A stretch of 64,000 nt of DNA from Candidozyma auris (GCF_003013715.1 NC_072814.1:434001-498000), one strand, 5' to 3'. Positions 26,818 through 37,398 are shown, counted from the stretch's first letter. Made by a program: numbers and translations. Notes: a model not told the origin generated them from the sequence alone.

Positions 26818-28473
26818 ATGTCTGAAAGTTTAGCTGCGGGAACGGCTCTGACTCCCGTGAGAACCCTTTCAAAGTCCAGCAACCGATCGGCGCTCTCGTC
26901 TCCAGAAAACTCGGCTCCCGGCTCCCCCAATCGTCCTGGCTTGTCATCCTCTCCTGACCCTCACGGCCCTTTGCCCATCAGCGACAACTCCAGAAACGCC
27001 GCGTCCGCTAGCCCACCTCCTATCCCTAATGACACCTCGGACGACACCACCAGGAACGGCTCTCGCCCTCAGCTGTCGTCTCCAAACGTTTCTAGCGCCT
27101 CGCCTTCCTCGATTTTAGGCTCCTCCGCGGAGAGAGTCGGAGACCGGCCAACAACCACTCCAGCAAACACTGCATTCTCCTCGGGCTCTAGCAATAACAC
27201 CACCAACAACAGCAACATCACAACAAGCAACACCATCAACACCGCAAGCAACAACGATGCTACGTACGTCACAACGCCTGTGGCGCAGTCTGCGCCTCTG
27301 GCTCCCTCCTCAAGGCCCCAGCAATCAGGGATGGTGAGACGTCCTTCCTTCGGCTTGGGTTTTCTCAGCTCCCTCTCCAACTCCATAAGAGGTTCTCACT
27401 CTCCTCAAGGCGGCTCGTCTCAACAGAACTCTTCCGAGACAACTTTCTCCTCGTCCAACTCAGGAACACTGCATCACCACACCTCCCCCGAATCGCATCC
27501 TCATTCTCATTTGCATACACATTCTTCTCATGCCGCCCCACAATCAACTCACCAATTCATGTCCAATAGTCCTACGATAGCCAACCTCAACGGTGTGGTG
27601 GACGCCCCTGCCGAGATGAGCAGCTCTTTGAACGATGCCCAGGGTTCTCTGCATCAGACCCTCTTGGCAAGACAAGACACTATGGTCAGACCTCCGCCTG
27701 TTATCGCCGAGGAAGTGGCCGAGTCTCAGTCAGAAGCAATGGAGGCCGAGGATCCTTCTGGGAAGGACAAGGATGGTTTCTTCTCTGTGCGGTTGACCCC
27801 AATAATCGACCACCTGACCTCCAATACGGGGCTCTACTTTTCTCCGATGATACGCCGCATCAAGCCCAAAGAGCTGATTCTGATCGGTAGATATACCGAG
27901 AAGAACAAGAGTGCTGCCCATGCCCCTCAGGGCTCTTCGGCACCCATTGTCTTCAAGTCCAAGGTTGTTTCCAGAACCCACGCTATGTTCCAGGTGAATG
28001 AGGACGGCCTGTGGTTCATCAAAGATTGCAAGTCGTCCTCTGGTACATTTCTCAACAACCAGCGCTTATCGCCAGCCTCTCAGGAGTCCACTCTTTGTCC
28101 ACTTGCAGACGGCGACATGGTGCAGTTGGGTTTAGATTACAGGGGAGGTACTGAAGAAGTATACAGATGCGTTAAAATGCGTTGTGAGTTCAACAGGAGC
28201 TGGCAGCGGAAGGTCAACCAGTTCAATTTGGACATTCACAAAAATTTGAAGAAGCTCAGACTTGATAACAAAACTGAAGATGACTCTGAGCTTTCTGAAT
28301 GCGCAATATGTCTCTTGAAGCTTGAGCCATGCCAGGCGCTCTTTATAAGCCCGTGTTCTCATTCCTGGCATTACAAGTGCATCAGACCCATAATTATCAA
28401 GAGCTACCCACACTTTTATTGTCCGAATTGTCGGTCTATGTGCGATCTAGAAACTGATATTGAGGATGATTGA
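26818..28473 (+). CDS. DMA1: FHA-RING E3 ubiquitin ligase Dma1/Dma2
   Basis: Dma proteins ubiquitinate septin-ring and spindle-position regulators and act like human CHFR/RNF8. The chosen ATG gives 551 residues starting MSESLAAGTALTP. A disordered N-terminal half rich in Ser, Pro and Asn is followed by an FHA phospho-Thr binding domain (about 345-450; IGRYTEK, SRTHAMF, DCKSSSGTFLNNQRLS) and a C-terminal RING-H2 finger (CAICLLKLEPCQ ... CSHSWHYKCIRP ... CPNCRSMC). Two CTG codons just before IGRY (codons 353 and 355) sit where polar residues are usual. CTG-clade yeasts generally have one such gene, hence the symbol DMA1 by convention. Confidence 0.92.
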   Translation: MSESLAAGTALTPVRTLSKSSNRSALSSPENSAPGSPNRPGLSSSPDPHGPLPISDNSRNAASASPPPIPNDTSDDTTRNGSRPQLSSPNVSSASPSSILGSSAERVGDRPTTTPANTAFSSGSSNNTTNNSNITTSNTINTASNNDATYVTTPVAQSAPLAPSSRPQQSGMVRRPSFGLGFLSSLSNSIRGSHSPQGGSSQQNSSETTFSSSNSGTLHHHTSPESHPHSHLHTHSSHAAPQSTHQFMSNSPTIANLNGVVDAPAEMSSSLNDAQGSLHQTLLARQDTMVRPPPVIAEEVAESQSEAMEAEDPSGKDKDGFFSVRLTPIIDHLTSNTGLYFSPMIRRIKPKELILIGRYTEKNKSAAHAPQGSSAPIVFKSKVVSRTHAMFQVNEDGLWFIKDCKSSSGTFLNNQRLSPASQESTLCPLADGDMVQLGLDYRGGTEEVYRCVKMRCEFNRSWQRKVNQFNLDIHKNLKKLRLDNKTEDDSELSECAICLLKLEPCQALFISPCSHSWHYKCIRPIIIKSYPHFYCPNCRSMCDLETDIEDD

Positions 28474-28728
28474 GCTTGTTTAATGAATGAACAGCTTTTA
28501 AGCGAGGACGCAAAACTTTTAACGATCATGATCACTATCAAGCCCCTTCTACATTAGAGTGGCATCTACAAAATGCTATCTGTCTTATTGTATATTTTGG
28601 GTTTGTATCCTAATATAGCGAAGAATTGAAGATGCTGGATTTCGCTTGCGAGGAATCCACATTGATTTTTACCATTAACTCGTAAGCACATATCTGAATT
28701 TCTTTTTCTTTGAGACATTGCAGCTTAA
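28474..28728. other. convergent 3' spacer DMA1 / permease
   Basis: AT-rich 3' flanks of two convergent genes; nothing else recognised. Confidence 0.5.
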
Positions 28729-30468
28729 TTAGACCTTTTCGACCTTGCTCGTCTCGACAATGTTGGTTTCGACCATGTCCCTGACACCTTCTTCACCAAA
28801 CTTGTCCATCATTTCGTCGATGTCAAACACTTCAACAGAAGTGGTCTTGAACTTTCTTGCTGGGACCTCTCTCTCGAACAACAAGTCCAATTCAGAGAAG
28901 GTTCTGTTCTTTGTTTCTGGCATCTCGAGGTAACACCAGATTGCAGCGATAAAGGCGAAACCGGCCCAGAAGAAACCTGTCTTTGCCCTCCAGTTCCAGG
29001 CAGTTGGGTTCAACATGTAAGGCATGATAATCGCGATAACGATACCGGCAATATTGTACACGTTTCTGGCTAAAATGATAGTCTTGGTTCTCAAGCTGTT
29101 CGACGGCATCTCCGCAACGACACAGTAAGTGATGGGGCCAACACAACTATCGTAAACGAAAGTGAAGATCAAAAGTAAGGATCCGACAGCCCATGATGCA
29201 CCTTCGCTTGGGAAACAGCCAAGAATACCGGTGGTAAGCAAAATGACGAACTGAGAGCACAAGCCGAAGAAGAAAATGTCGAAAAGACCGAACTTTGTAG
29301 AAGCAAACCAAGCTATTATGGTACCAATGATACCCAACACGTATTGAATGATGGAGAACGTGAACGACATGGAGGTAGACAAACCAGCCTGGATGTAGAA
29401 GTAAGTCGAATAACCCATGAAAGCAGAACCAGTAATATTTTGCATCAACCAAGTGACACATGCAATTCTAGTTCTTCTAATGTTTTTCTTATTGAAACAG
29501 TCCAAAAAGGAAATACCGGCGGTCAAGGCTTTTTCCTCCTTGATGGTCAACTTCATCTTGTCAACCATAGCTTGAGCCATAACCTCCTTGTCAGGCAAGT
29601 GCTCATTCTCGGTTAACAATCTTTTGATGGAGTGCTTGGCTTCTTGATATTTTCCCTTCTTGACCATCCACCATGGTGACTCAGGAGCGAAGTAGACACC
29701 AATCGCAATTGGGATGGGCCATACCCACTGAAGACCAAATGGAATTTTCCACGAGTCCTTAATAGTTGAGCCAACAAGGCCTCTCAAAACGCCCGACGAG
29801 ATCAATTGGCCAATTACCCAACAAGCATTGACGTACGTGGTCAAGTACAAACGCAACACAGTAGGACAAACCTCGGAAGCATACGACACAGTGATTGTTT
29901 GGAAAGCACCCCATGGAAAACCCAACAAAAGCTCACCAACTAACAACATAGCAACATTTTGAGCGAAAAACACAATGAAAATGAAAGCCGTAGTCAAAAG
30001 CAAAGCACCAATCAATGTTTTCTTGTAACCAAACCTATCAGCGATGATACCTGAAAGGAACAAACCGCAAATCTGACCAACGGAAACCGACATACTGAGA
30101 CCCGTCTGCCATCTTGCTGGGATCTCCCACTTATCCTTCTCAGGAAAATATTCTCCAAATGTTTGGACAAAGTCTGGAAATGAGTAGAAAGAATTAAGAA
30201 GGTTGTTGTCGTAACCTTCCATGATGATGGATGAAGACAATACAACAGACCACAAGGCAGCCTTGGGAAAGGTCTTGATACCTTCTTTGAGCGACATGGA
30301 TTTCTCTTTCTTGTCATTTTCCTTAGCGTTATTGGAAATGTCCAAAAACTTAGACATGTAGTCTTCCATGTACGCATCAACAGATTCGCTCATGGAACCC
30401 TTTTCGTGTTTGTCGGCCACATGGGTGGTCAACTCAGGTTTCTTGACGTCTTCGACGAACTCGGTCAT
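28729..30468 (-). CDS. maltose-type (alpha-glucoside) H+ symporter, MFS sugar transporter
   Basis: A 579-residue 12-span major facilitator of the sugar porter family, most like the MAL31/MAL11 alpha-glucoside permeases. Signs are the long charged N-terminus, the first helix motif EGYDNNLLNSFYSFPDF (typical of MAL permeases: the D-T/N-x-L-x-x-x-Y/F pattern), RFGYKK after helix 2, PESPWWMVKKGK at the helix 6 end and PETKNRTFSELDLLFE after helix 12. It is the likely partner of the zinc cluster gene downstream (31476-33344), which is of the MAL-activator type. A TATAAA box (plus-strand TTTATA at 30533-30538) lies about 65 bases upstream. The exact sugar cannot be read from sequence. Confidence 0.85.
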   Translation of the reverse strand: MTEFVEDVKKPELTTHVADKHEKGSMSESVDAYMEDYMSKFLDISNNAKENDKKEKSMSLKEGIKTFPKAALWSVVLSSSIIMEGYDNNLLNSFYSFPDFVQTFGEYFPEKDKWEIPARWQTGLSMSVSVGQICGLFLSGIIADRFGYKKTLIGALLLTTAFIFIVFFAQNVAMLLVGELLLGFPWGAFQTITVSYASEVCPTVLRLYLTTYVNACWVIGQLISSGVLRGLVGSTIKDSWKIPFGLQWVWPIPIAIGVYFAPESPWWMVKKGKYQEAKHSIKRLLTENEHLPDKEVMAQAMVDKMKLTIKEEKALTAGISFLDCFNKKNIRRTRIACVTWLMQNITGSAFMGYSTYFYIQAGLSTSMSFTFSIIQYVLGIIGTIIAWFASTKFGLFDIFFFGLCSQFVILLTTGILGCFPSEGASWAVGSLLLIFTFVYDSCVGPITYCVVAEMPSNSLRTKTIILARNVYNIAGIVIAIIMPYMLNPTAWNWRAKTGFFWAGFAFIAAIWCYLEMPETKNRTFSELDLLFEREVPARKFKTTSVEVFDIDEMMDKFGEEGVRDMVETNIVETSKVEKV

Positions 30469-31475
30469 GGTGACAAACGATGAAGTGGTAAAAGCCTACT
30501 AGATGGTGTCCAAGGAAGCAAAACACTGGGAATTTATACATGGTGAATTGCTGCAAAAAAATTCCCTGTTCCTCCACCCTAGAAATTCAACTGTGGGGCA
30601 TTAATGCGGGCAGCAAAGAGAAATGCGGGCGGCCCAGCATCGGTTCAATCATTTCGGATTTTCTTGAGGGGCTTTTTTTGAATGACTGTGCCTCCACATT
30701 TTGGTGCAAGTCCTCTGAAGAAATTCCGAAACGCGAGCCAACCGAACATTTTCTCGGTCAAAGCGCAGACACAAAGGGGTCCCCCAACCACTTTACAATT
30801 GACGTATGTGTGTCAAGAATTCACCAGACAACCGTAAAGTAGTCTATCGCATTAACAAAACAACGAACAATACGAGGCTAATAGCAAATCTTCCGCTGGC
30901 TAAACTTTGCATGGGAAAAATTTACGACTCGGGTGCAGCCGTATGCAACTTGACATCTCGTAAACCTTTCGCAAAGCGTATGGGGTTGGGCGTGCGAAGA
31001 AGGGGTGACTTCGGATCAATACTTGAAAGGATCAACCCACTTTGGGTTGGGGTTCGGTGAAACATGCATGGTAGTTTTTGCGAGTTTTTGCGAGTTCTTT
31101 ACTTTTCTGGTGCCTTGGCGCAATGCAATGCTTGAGCGTCCCCACTATTGTGCGCTGCCGCGAGGTAGGTATTGTTGCGGATCGCCTAGTTTTTCCTGAG
31201 ATTTTTGCGATCTCCACTAATCAGAGGAATATCGGGGCTTGTATAGGATGGCGAGTTATAATTGTTGGGCTCGAAGCACCCTTCGATATACACAATTAAA
31301 GTCTTCACCTTTGTCGACCCTAAGATTTTCCTGCTAATACGAGCAGAGTCGCTTTTCGTGCATTAGGCTTCGCCGGTCAAGCCCAGGGCGGAAAATTACA
31401 TGGCCATCTTGCATCCAAAACTCAAAACTCACGGCATTTTCAGTCGCTAAAAACTGCGGAGAGTTTTCGAGACAC
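30469..31475. other. permease promoter region
   Basis: A 1-kb region upstream of the permease start, which also flanks the 3' end of the regulator gene. It contains paired AATGCGGGC elements, a variant AATTGCTGCAAAAAAA motif at 30546-30561 (close to, but outside, the GGYTGCRAA consensus) and a two-copy AGTTTTTGCG repeat at 31073-31092. Confidence 0.5.
30603..30630 (+). promoter_or_regulatory. paired AATGCGGGC elements before the permease gene
   Basis: AATGCGGGC occurs at 30603-30611 and again at 30622-30630, a 19-base period, about 135-160 bases before the permease ATG. CGG triplets at such spacing are typical targets of Zn2Cys6 factors, one of which is encoded next door. The link is inferred. 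Confidence 0.4.
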
Positions 31476-33344
31476 TCATGGGGGATGCATGAAGCTGGCA
31501 AAAGATGGGGACGCACAACTCCACTGGTGCTTGGCAAATGTGCCTGTGTCCCCTTTCGTCTCCACCTCAGTAGGCTGGGGGTCCGAACACATGACGGCCT
31601 TCTGGTGAACCACTTCACCACTCTCCAATTGTCTGAATAGTGCAGTGAAAGGTGTTTCTTTTGGTGAGCTCATCGTGCTCGTTATGAGGTCACCGGGAGG
31701 TGCCAGGTCTGAACTTGAGTCATTGTCTTCATCATCTAAGAGCTCTTGGATGTTCGCCGCTACCGGCCCACATTCAAGCGACATCGGCCTGTCAACAGTA
31801 GTGTAAAGGGAGGAGAGCTTTGCTGCAACTTTATTGTAGACGTCCAAAGGAAGTAAAATATGATTCTTGAACTGATTCACGAGCTTAAACAAGGTATTTA
31901 GACATTCAGCTAGTAGCGTTGGATTATCTGGGTATGGTTTGGCGAATGTAAGCGAATTTGCGATTTCGAGCAACTTGACACAAACACCAGGACCATTGGC
32001 TTCGAACGCAACCGCTGGAAGATCTTTAGTAGCTCCAAGAAAATCTGTGGCGATACTAATGGGGAACTCTCTTGTGAAGCAATCGACTTCGAATTCGGGT
32101 TTTTTTGTCATGAGTCCATTTTCAAAGGCGATGTGCCACGCAATGGCTTGAATCCACGAACGAGAGAGTATGATATTGAGCTTCTGAGAGTCGGAGGCAT
32201 TTTTAAGAGAATCAAGGGGTTGCCGAAGTTTGGTCTGCACTTCAAGAATGTACCTCCTTTTGTTGAGGCCCTCCTGGTTCTCGATATAATCCCGAAACGC
32301 TTGCATCCTCTGCTGGTCGTCTTTACGATGTATTTCCTCAAAGAAATGCTTATCAGGAACGGAAAAGACTTTTGCTAGCTCAATGAAGCCAGCTAAGAGA
32401 CTAGGGTACTCTTCATTCTCAAGAAGTGGTAGATCTATGCACGGATCTAGGATCACTGGCATAGCGTCCTCAAAGCACACGAATCTTTCTGTCACAAGTA
32501 GAGTATAGTATATTTTTCGCCAGCGATGGCCCTCTATTGCGGACTTTTTGGCGTAGGTTTTTGGGTCATGAAAGCTAAGAAGTTGACTGATGGAAATTGC
32601 CTCCCGTAGGTACACGATTGCCTGAGATGTCTTCCCTTGCACGTTTGTGTAGTGAGCATAAAGGAAGAACGAAGAGAGAAGGGTTTCGACATTCGGATGA
32701 GATGTGTAGTCAAACAAACTACGTACCCGTTTTGCTTCATCAGCATACTCGGAACCCAGAAACGTTGCATCCGCACTGAAGATTCTATCCTTGGTGGAAA
32801 CAAAAGTCATCTGGGTAGCGATAGCAGCGCAAACAGAGCATGCTAAACTGTAGTAAAAAGCATTGTTCTCATCAAGCCGTATGGAAGTAGTATGTTGACT
32901 CATCACATTACTACTCGTCACTTTCAGAATAATCTCAGCCACAGAGAGCATGGGCCAGTACCCGTAGAACCACGTTTGGTAGATCTGGAGATTTGATATG
33001 AGTTTATCTAGAGGGATACGAGCACAATAAGGGTCCATAAGAAACGAATAAGGGTTTGTCAAAGTCATGATCTCTGTTGGTTCGGGGAATTGAGCATTGT
33101 TCGGCGTAGCAACCGTTTCAGTGGGAGCCCGAAAGGCACCATTACTCTCAGAGCTGGAAGATCCTCTAGCTTTGCTCTTGGGACCTGTTTTCCTTCGAAT
33201 TCGATGTTGAGTACATTGAACATTGTGGTTCACACAGACTCGGCATCGGTCAGCCTCATTGTCAAACACGCATCGAACTCTTCGAGTAGCGCAAAGGTCA
33301 CAGGGTCTTCCGTAGGAGCCTCGTCTTTTAGTCTGCCCTGTCAT
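31476..33344 (-). CDS. Zn2Cys6 transcription factor, SUC1/MAL-activator type
   Basis: A 622-residue fungal zinc cluster regulator. The ATG chosen gives MTGQTKRRGSYGRPCDLC; the frame further upstream opens only with TTG. The cluster CDLCATRRVRC ... CRVC ... C has spacing C-x2-C-x6-C-x8-C-x2-C-x6-C. The linker HRIRRKTGPKSK strongly recalls Candida albicans SUC1 and the S. cerevisiae MAL activators (RKxGPK), which induce sucrose/maltose genes. The central part matches the fungal-specific regulatory domain only loosely (WFYGYWPMLSVAEI is typical). Together with the neighbouring MAL-type permease this suggests a sugar-inducible pair; no maltase gene is in view. Confidence 0.85.
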   Translation of the reverse strand: MTGQTKRRGSYGRPCDLCATRRVRCVFDNEADRCRVCVNHNVQCTQHRIRRKTGPKSKARGSSSSESNGAFRAPTETVATPNNAQFPEPTEIMTLTNPYSFLMDPYCARIPLDKLISNLQIYQTWFYGYWPMLSVAEIILKVTSSNVMSQHTTSIRLDENNAFYYSLACSVCAAIATQMTFVSTKDRIFSADATFLGSEYADEAKRVRSLFDYTSHPNVETLLSSFFLYAHYTNVQGKTSQAIVYLREAISISQLLSFHDPKTYAKKSAIEGHRWRKIYYTLLVTERFVCFEDAMPVILDPCIDLPLLENEEYPSLLAGFIELAKVFSVPDKHFFEEIHRKDDQQRMQAFRDYIENQEGLNKRRYILEVQTKLRQPLDSLKNASDSQKLNIILSRSWIQAIAWHIAFENGLMTKKPEFEVDCFTREFPISIATDFLGATKDLPAVAFEANGPGVCVKLLEIANSLTFAKPYPDNPTLLAECLNTLFKLVNQFKNHILLPLDVYNKVAAKLSSLYTTVDRPMSLECGPVAANIQELLDDEDNDSSSDLAPPGDLITSTMSSPKETPFTALFRQLESGEVVHQKAVMCSDPQPTEVETKGDTGTFAKHQWSCASPSFASFMHPP

Positions 33345-33844
33345 AGAGGCATATGGTTTTTTGGGTCGAAAGGTCGCAAGAACACTTGTAGTTAGTGCAG
33401 TTCTACTTGAGGAGACCAATTGGTGGGGAAAGACTAGTGTTTGCAGTCGCGATTCACCGAATGGCCGAAAAGTGGGTGAGCTCACCTCAGTGAATAATTG
33501 TCTAAAGCAAAGCAACTATGATCGGAAAAATTGAACCTATTTTTTTTCTTTGTTATTAAGCACTTCATTAGATTCTTTCCTTCTATAGTTAATGTGTAAT
33601 GATCTTTCCTTGTGACGGAGAGTGAGCACTGGGTCCTCAAATGATTTGCAACATGGTAAGTGCAACGACAAATTGTAGATATCAAATGATTTCAAGTATT
33701 GGTTGATTTACAGACTGCCATTAGGAGGGCATGAATCCCACGTCATTTGTGACGCTTATGACGACATGTACATACAAAGGCGTGAGAAAACACGGGTTTT
33801 CGTCGTCAAGAGCAACAAGAATTAAACTTTAAGCGAGGTTGGCA

Positions 33845-33867
33845 TTTTTTTTTTTTTTATTTTTTTT
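33845..33867 (+). repeat. poly(dA:dT) tract
   Basis: T14-A-T8 on the plus strand, about 500 bases before the start of the SUC1-like regulator gene. Confidence 0.8.
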
Positions 33868-34821
33868 CTCAAAGTTTAATTGGAGACCAGCTGGTCAGAT
33901 CTTGAGCGTAGTGTCGTCTCTAAACCATGGCAAATGGTTTCGCTGGAAATAAGCAGACAAAAGAAGAGAATCAAAATCAGACTTAAGCATACTTGAAGCT
34001 GTCCTGGAGCATTTTCTAGCTGAACAATCTTATTCTAGTTTGTATAATCTTCGTCAACACAACATACTTTCATGCTAAGCGCAAAAATTTTATTCCAACT
34101 GAAAAAGGTCATTGGAAGCAATTTGCTGGAGTAACAGAGCTGCCTTAGAAGATCGTAAACCCCACCCAACGAAGTACTCCAACTTGAGATGGTAATACCA
34201 TGGCATGTTTTTAAGTTATCCCACATTGCACACCGCCTGGATAGATTGATTTGACAAGGAATACTTAGCAAGCTGTACATTTACCCTTCGTGGAAGGTCA
34301 AACCTAGCACGAGCCGTTTTGTGGCCCAACCGTATTGCGAGATTTCGGATAAACTTCGAGCAAATGGACACGAACACTGGGGCGGCGCAAACGTCCATTT
34401 ACCTCACATATTTTTGGAAACGCAAGATACGCTACCCCGAGCACCCTGGGCAGTTGCAAGGAGAGCAATGCTATTGGCTACTTGACCATAAGCGATGTAC
34501 AGCTGCTGTTTGAGCGGCGGTATATGCAACGAAATCTCAAGCATCAACATGACAGGCCGCTTACTCAGCACACTGCTTGACTCACTAATAGTGCACAGCG
34601 CATACTCAAATCACCCTTCACGCTTACGTTATACAAGTGTAAGGCAAGTACGGTGAGAAGAGGGAATAAGCAGGCAAGCAAGCATCTGGGTGGTCGCATC
34701 GGGGTGGTCAGTCGCTGGCTGCAAGGCCTTCTGAGGACCAAGCCTTGATTGCCCTATTTCGTACCTCAGTCAAAGAGGCTACGCCATCACCCATTTACCA
34801 CAGTGAGCAAGTTTTTCCGTT

Positions 34822-34830
34822 GGCTGCAAA
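34822..34830 (+). promoter_or_regulatory. recurrent motif GGYTGCRAA, extended copy
   Basis: Part of TTGGCTGCAAATTGG, which recurs with one change (GCG for GCA) at 44468-44482. A partial copy, CTGGCTGCAAGG, lies about 105 bases upstream. Confidence 0.45.
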
Positions 34831-35544
34831 TTGGGTAAAAGTCTCATTCGAGAAGGAAGCTCCCTCGGCAAAGCCAGGGTGCGAAATAATCCGAGGATCA
34901 TGAGAGACCATGACATTTTCACCTTAACAATGGGATCGCTGACTGATTGTAATTATCCGTTCTGGACTGGCAAAAGCAGTGGCGAAACGCTAACCGTCGC
35001 CTCAGCTAGTTTTAGCATTCTAAGCGTTGCAGATTCTCAACTCCTGTGTCGTCTGCCCACGCTCTCTTTTCCTCGCTTATTACGAATACGCTGCGTGAAA
35101 GATTCCCCAGTGTGCTCGTCTGCGCCATCCATTGCCAGAGCCCCGAGCTGCGGAGCCTCAGCCTTGTGCTGCCAAGCCTGCAAACATTCACCCCGTCAAC
35201 TTGATGGAGGTAAGTAAACTTGGGGTTAAATGGCAGTTAAAATGCCAGGAAAAAAACTTTACCTCCAAAAGTGGGGCCTCTGACCTCGTCAACTTGATTA
35301 TCTTTGGCATCGCTGTCTTGGTTCTTCCAGAACCCCACTAACGGGGCCTCACAACCAATACGCATCCACCGCAGTGCGCACTGCACTCTCACGGGCTTCC
35401 TTCCCTGCGGCATTTCAGTCTGGACCCTCACACAGGATCTCCATAACGGTTCTACTTCACGCCATCACTCATTTATATCCAACCCATCTTCTTGCTGCTT
35501 CACGAATTCTCCGCCATTTCTTGTGTACTTACAAGCTCTGCACA

Positions 35545-37398
35545 ATGTACACCACCCTTCAGGCGGACTCGTTGAAGCAGATCGTGGTGCAGACCGCCGA
35601 TGAGATCAATCTGGAGAACATCTCCACCGTGACCGGGAAACCCAAACGGACCCGCTCAAAAACAGGCTGTTTGTGTTGTCGGATGAGAAAGAAGAAGTGT
35701 GATGAACAACGGCCCTCGTGTGGGCTCTGTACTTCTCGAGGCATTCAGTGTGTGTATTCGAGTTCTCCTCCAACAAGATCCAAAACGCCGAAGAAGACCA
35801 CTATCAAGGAAGAGCCCTCTGAGCTTGTATGTGGGTCGAGCTCTGGTTCTGCTGAAATATCCCCAGAGTCTGTTTCTTTGCTGGGACCACCTATTCTGCT
35901 GACAACAACGGCTGGCCAGCTTGAGCCGGTGGTTCTGGCATTTGCTGAACTGAAAGGTCCTGTGAGATTAGATCCGATGGGGACCAGCGAGTCATTTGAC
36001 GAGTTTCTTTTCTTGTCTTCAGGAAAAGAGCAACCGGTAATTGATGTTCCTGCTTCCAACGAGTTTAATCTTATTCCTATGGATGAATCTAAAGCTGCGA
36101 TAGTGCCAACGTGCTCAAAAGACATGGAAGATAAACTCGCGCAGCCGAACATCCTAGTGGAACCTGTTGACCCTTTCAGGCTTGTGCTAGATGAGCGCGG
36201 TTACCAGCTTGTTTATTACTTTCACAACGAGATCATCCACAAGATATGTATCGCCCCAAGATCGGTACAAAATCATTTTGCATCCACTTTTACCGGGGTG
36301 TCGTACCGTGATGAAAGCGTTCTACGGCTTCTTGCAGCATGGGGAGCTTTATTCGTCGACGGGCCCAATTCAGCAAGTCTCAAGTCTCGAATGCAAGAGG
36401 CTGATTTCTCCTTAAGGAGACTTTACTCAAACAAGGTGCTAGATGACCAAGACAAGTTCAATCTCATATGCTTCCACCTCAATGCAGCTGGCATCGGTGT
36501 ATGTTCTGGTGACACTAAAGAATGGGTGCACCATCATCGCAAATGTGGAGAGCTTATACGTGGGTTTGGATCGGTAAAGAATTTTCTCGCTAAAATGAAC
36601 TATTCAAACGGTGCCAAGTGGGTCATCTCGAATCTACATTACAACGATGTGATGTCCTCTGAATCCATAAAGAACGGTACATTGCTTAGCAGTGAGGAAT
36701 ACGGATCTCCCTTCAAAGACGAAGAGGATTATTCTTATGGAATTGATCCCCTTCAAGGCTGCATGCATTCAGTTTTTTTGGTTCTTTGCGATATTCTTCA
36801 TGCTTACTCCATCTTATCTGCTGCTAGAAGAAGTATAGACGCGGACTTCAAGAAAGCACCTCACGACCCTTCAATTAGCATGGAGAACCTCAACTCGCGC
36901 CGTATTCAACACTTCGTGGAAACAGAAAAGCAGGCCAAAAGACTAATGAACAAAATTCAGGCCTGCAAGCCTCGCAAAAACCAAGAGTGCTTTATCGACC
37001 CTAGTGAGCTACACCACCATCACACTCTATTTGAAGCATTCAGGAACACTTGCAAGTTATATGTGCTCATGTACATACGAGATCTCCCTCCACGTACCCC
37101 GGAGGTACAAATGGTGCTTTTGGACACTTTCAAGCTCCTTGATGTCCTCATTGAATGTGATCTTCGAGCTGCGGTCACCAAGGTTATGCTCCTTTGTGGC
37201 ATTGCGTGCTACAAGGAGGTTGATCGCATGGAACTAAGACACAAATTCATTCGCTTACAGACCTACTACAAAGTGTTTAATGTTCACAATGTCAGGCACA
37301 TTGTTGAGCAAATATGGCTTTCCAACCCTGACGGTCTTCTTACCATCGATTGGGGCGAAACCTGTGAAAAGATGGGTTGGACTGTCGCTGCATTATAG
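35545..37398 (+). CDS. Zn2Cys6 transcription factor, Fungal_trans_2-like
   Basis: A 617-residue zinc cluster protein. The first ATG of the frame begins MYTTLQADSLKQ; the upstream extension opens only with GTG. The cluster (about residues 37-64), preceded by KRTRSKTG, reads CLCCRMRKKKCDEQRPSCGLC ... C with canonical C-x2-C-x6-C-x6-C-x2-C-x6-C spacing. The wording RSKTGCxxCRxRKKKCDE is typical of the Fungal_trans_2 (Arg81/ARGR2-like) group. The rest is helical with a proline/serine-poor middle and a conserved-looking C-terminus. I cannot assign a named orthologue. It lies just upstream of the acetyltransferase gene in the same direction, whose promoter has a CCG-N8-CGG site. Confidence 0.85.
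   Translation: MYTTLQADSLKQIVVQTADEINLENISTVTGKPKRTRSKTGCLCCRMRKKKCDEQRPSCGLCTSRGIQCVYSSSPPTRSKTPKKTTIKEEPSELVCGSSSGSAEISPESVSLLGPPILLTTTAGQLEPVVLAFAELKGPVRLDPMGTSESFDEFLFLSSGKEQPVIDVPASNEFNLIPMDESKAAIVPTCSKDMEDKLAQPNILVEPVDPFRLVLDERGYQLVYYFHNEIIHKICIAPRSVQNHFASTFTGVSYRDESVLRLLAAWGALFVDGPNSASLKSRMQEADFSLRRLYSNKVLDDQDKFNLICFHLNAAGIGVCSGDTKEWVHHHRKCGELIRGFGSVKNFLAKMNYSNGAKWVISNLHYNDVMSSESIKNGTLLSSEEYGSPFKDEEDYSYGIDPLQGCMHSVFLVLCDILHAYSILSAARRSIDADFKKAPHDPSISMENLNSRRIQHFVETEKQAKRLMNKIQACKPRKNQECFIDPSELHHHHTLFEAFRNTCKLYVLMYIRDLPPRTPEVQMVLLDTFKLLDVLIECDLRAAVTKVMLLCGIACYKEVDRMELRHKFIRLQTYYKVFNVHNVRHIVEQIWLSNPDGLLTIDWGETCEKMGWTVAAL

Larger units (their letters stand above)
33345..35544. other. 2.2-kb spacer between two divergent zinc cluster genes
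   Basis: No credible coding frame is present; the longest (34831-35217) has no protein-like character. It contains a T-rich tract (33845-33867), a Gcn4-type TGACTCA at 34578-34584 and one copy of the extended motif TTGGCTGCAAATTGG (34820-34834). Long upstream regions are common for regulatory genes in these yeasts. Confidence 0.55.

Noticed and set aside
31073..31092. Two copies of AGTTTTTGCG in the permease promoter
   Set aside because: Only two short units rich in T; too weak to separate from chance, though noted in the region entry.
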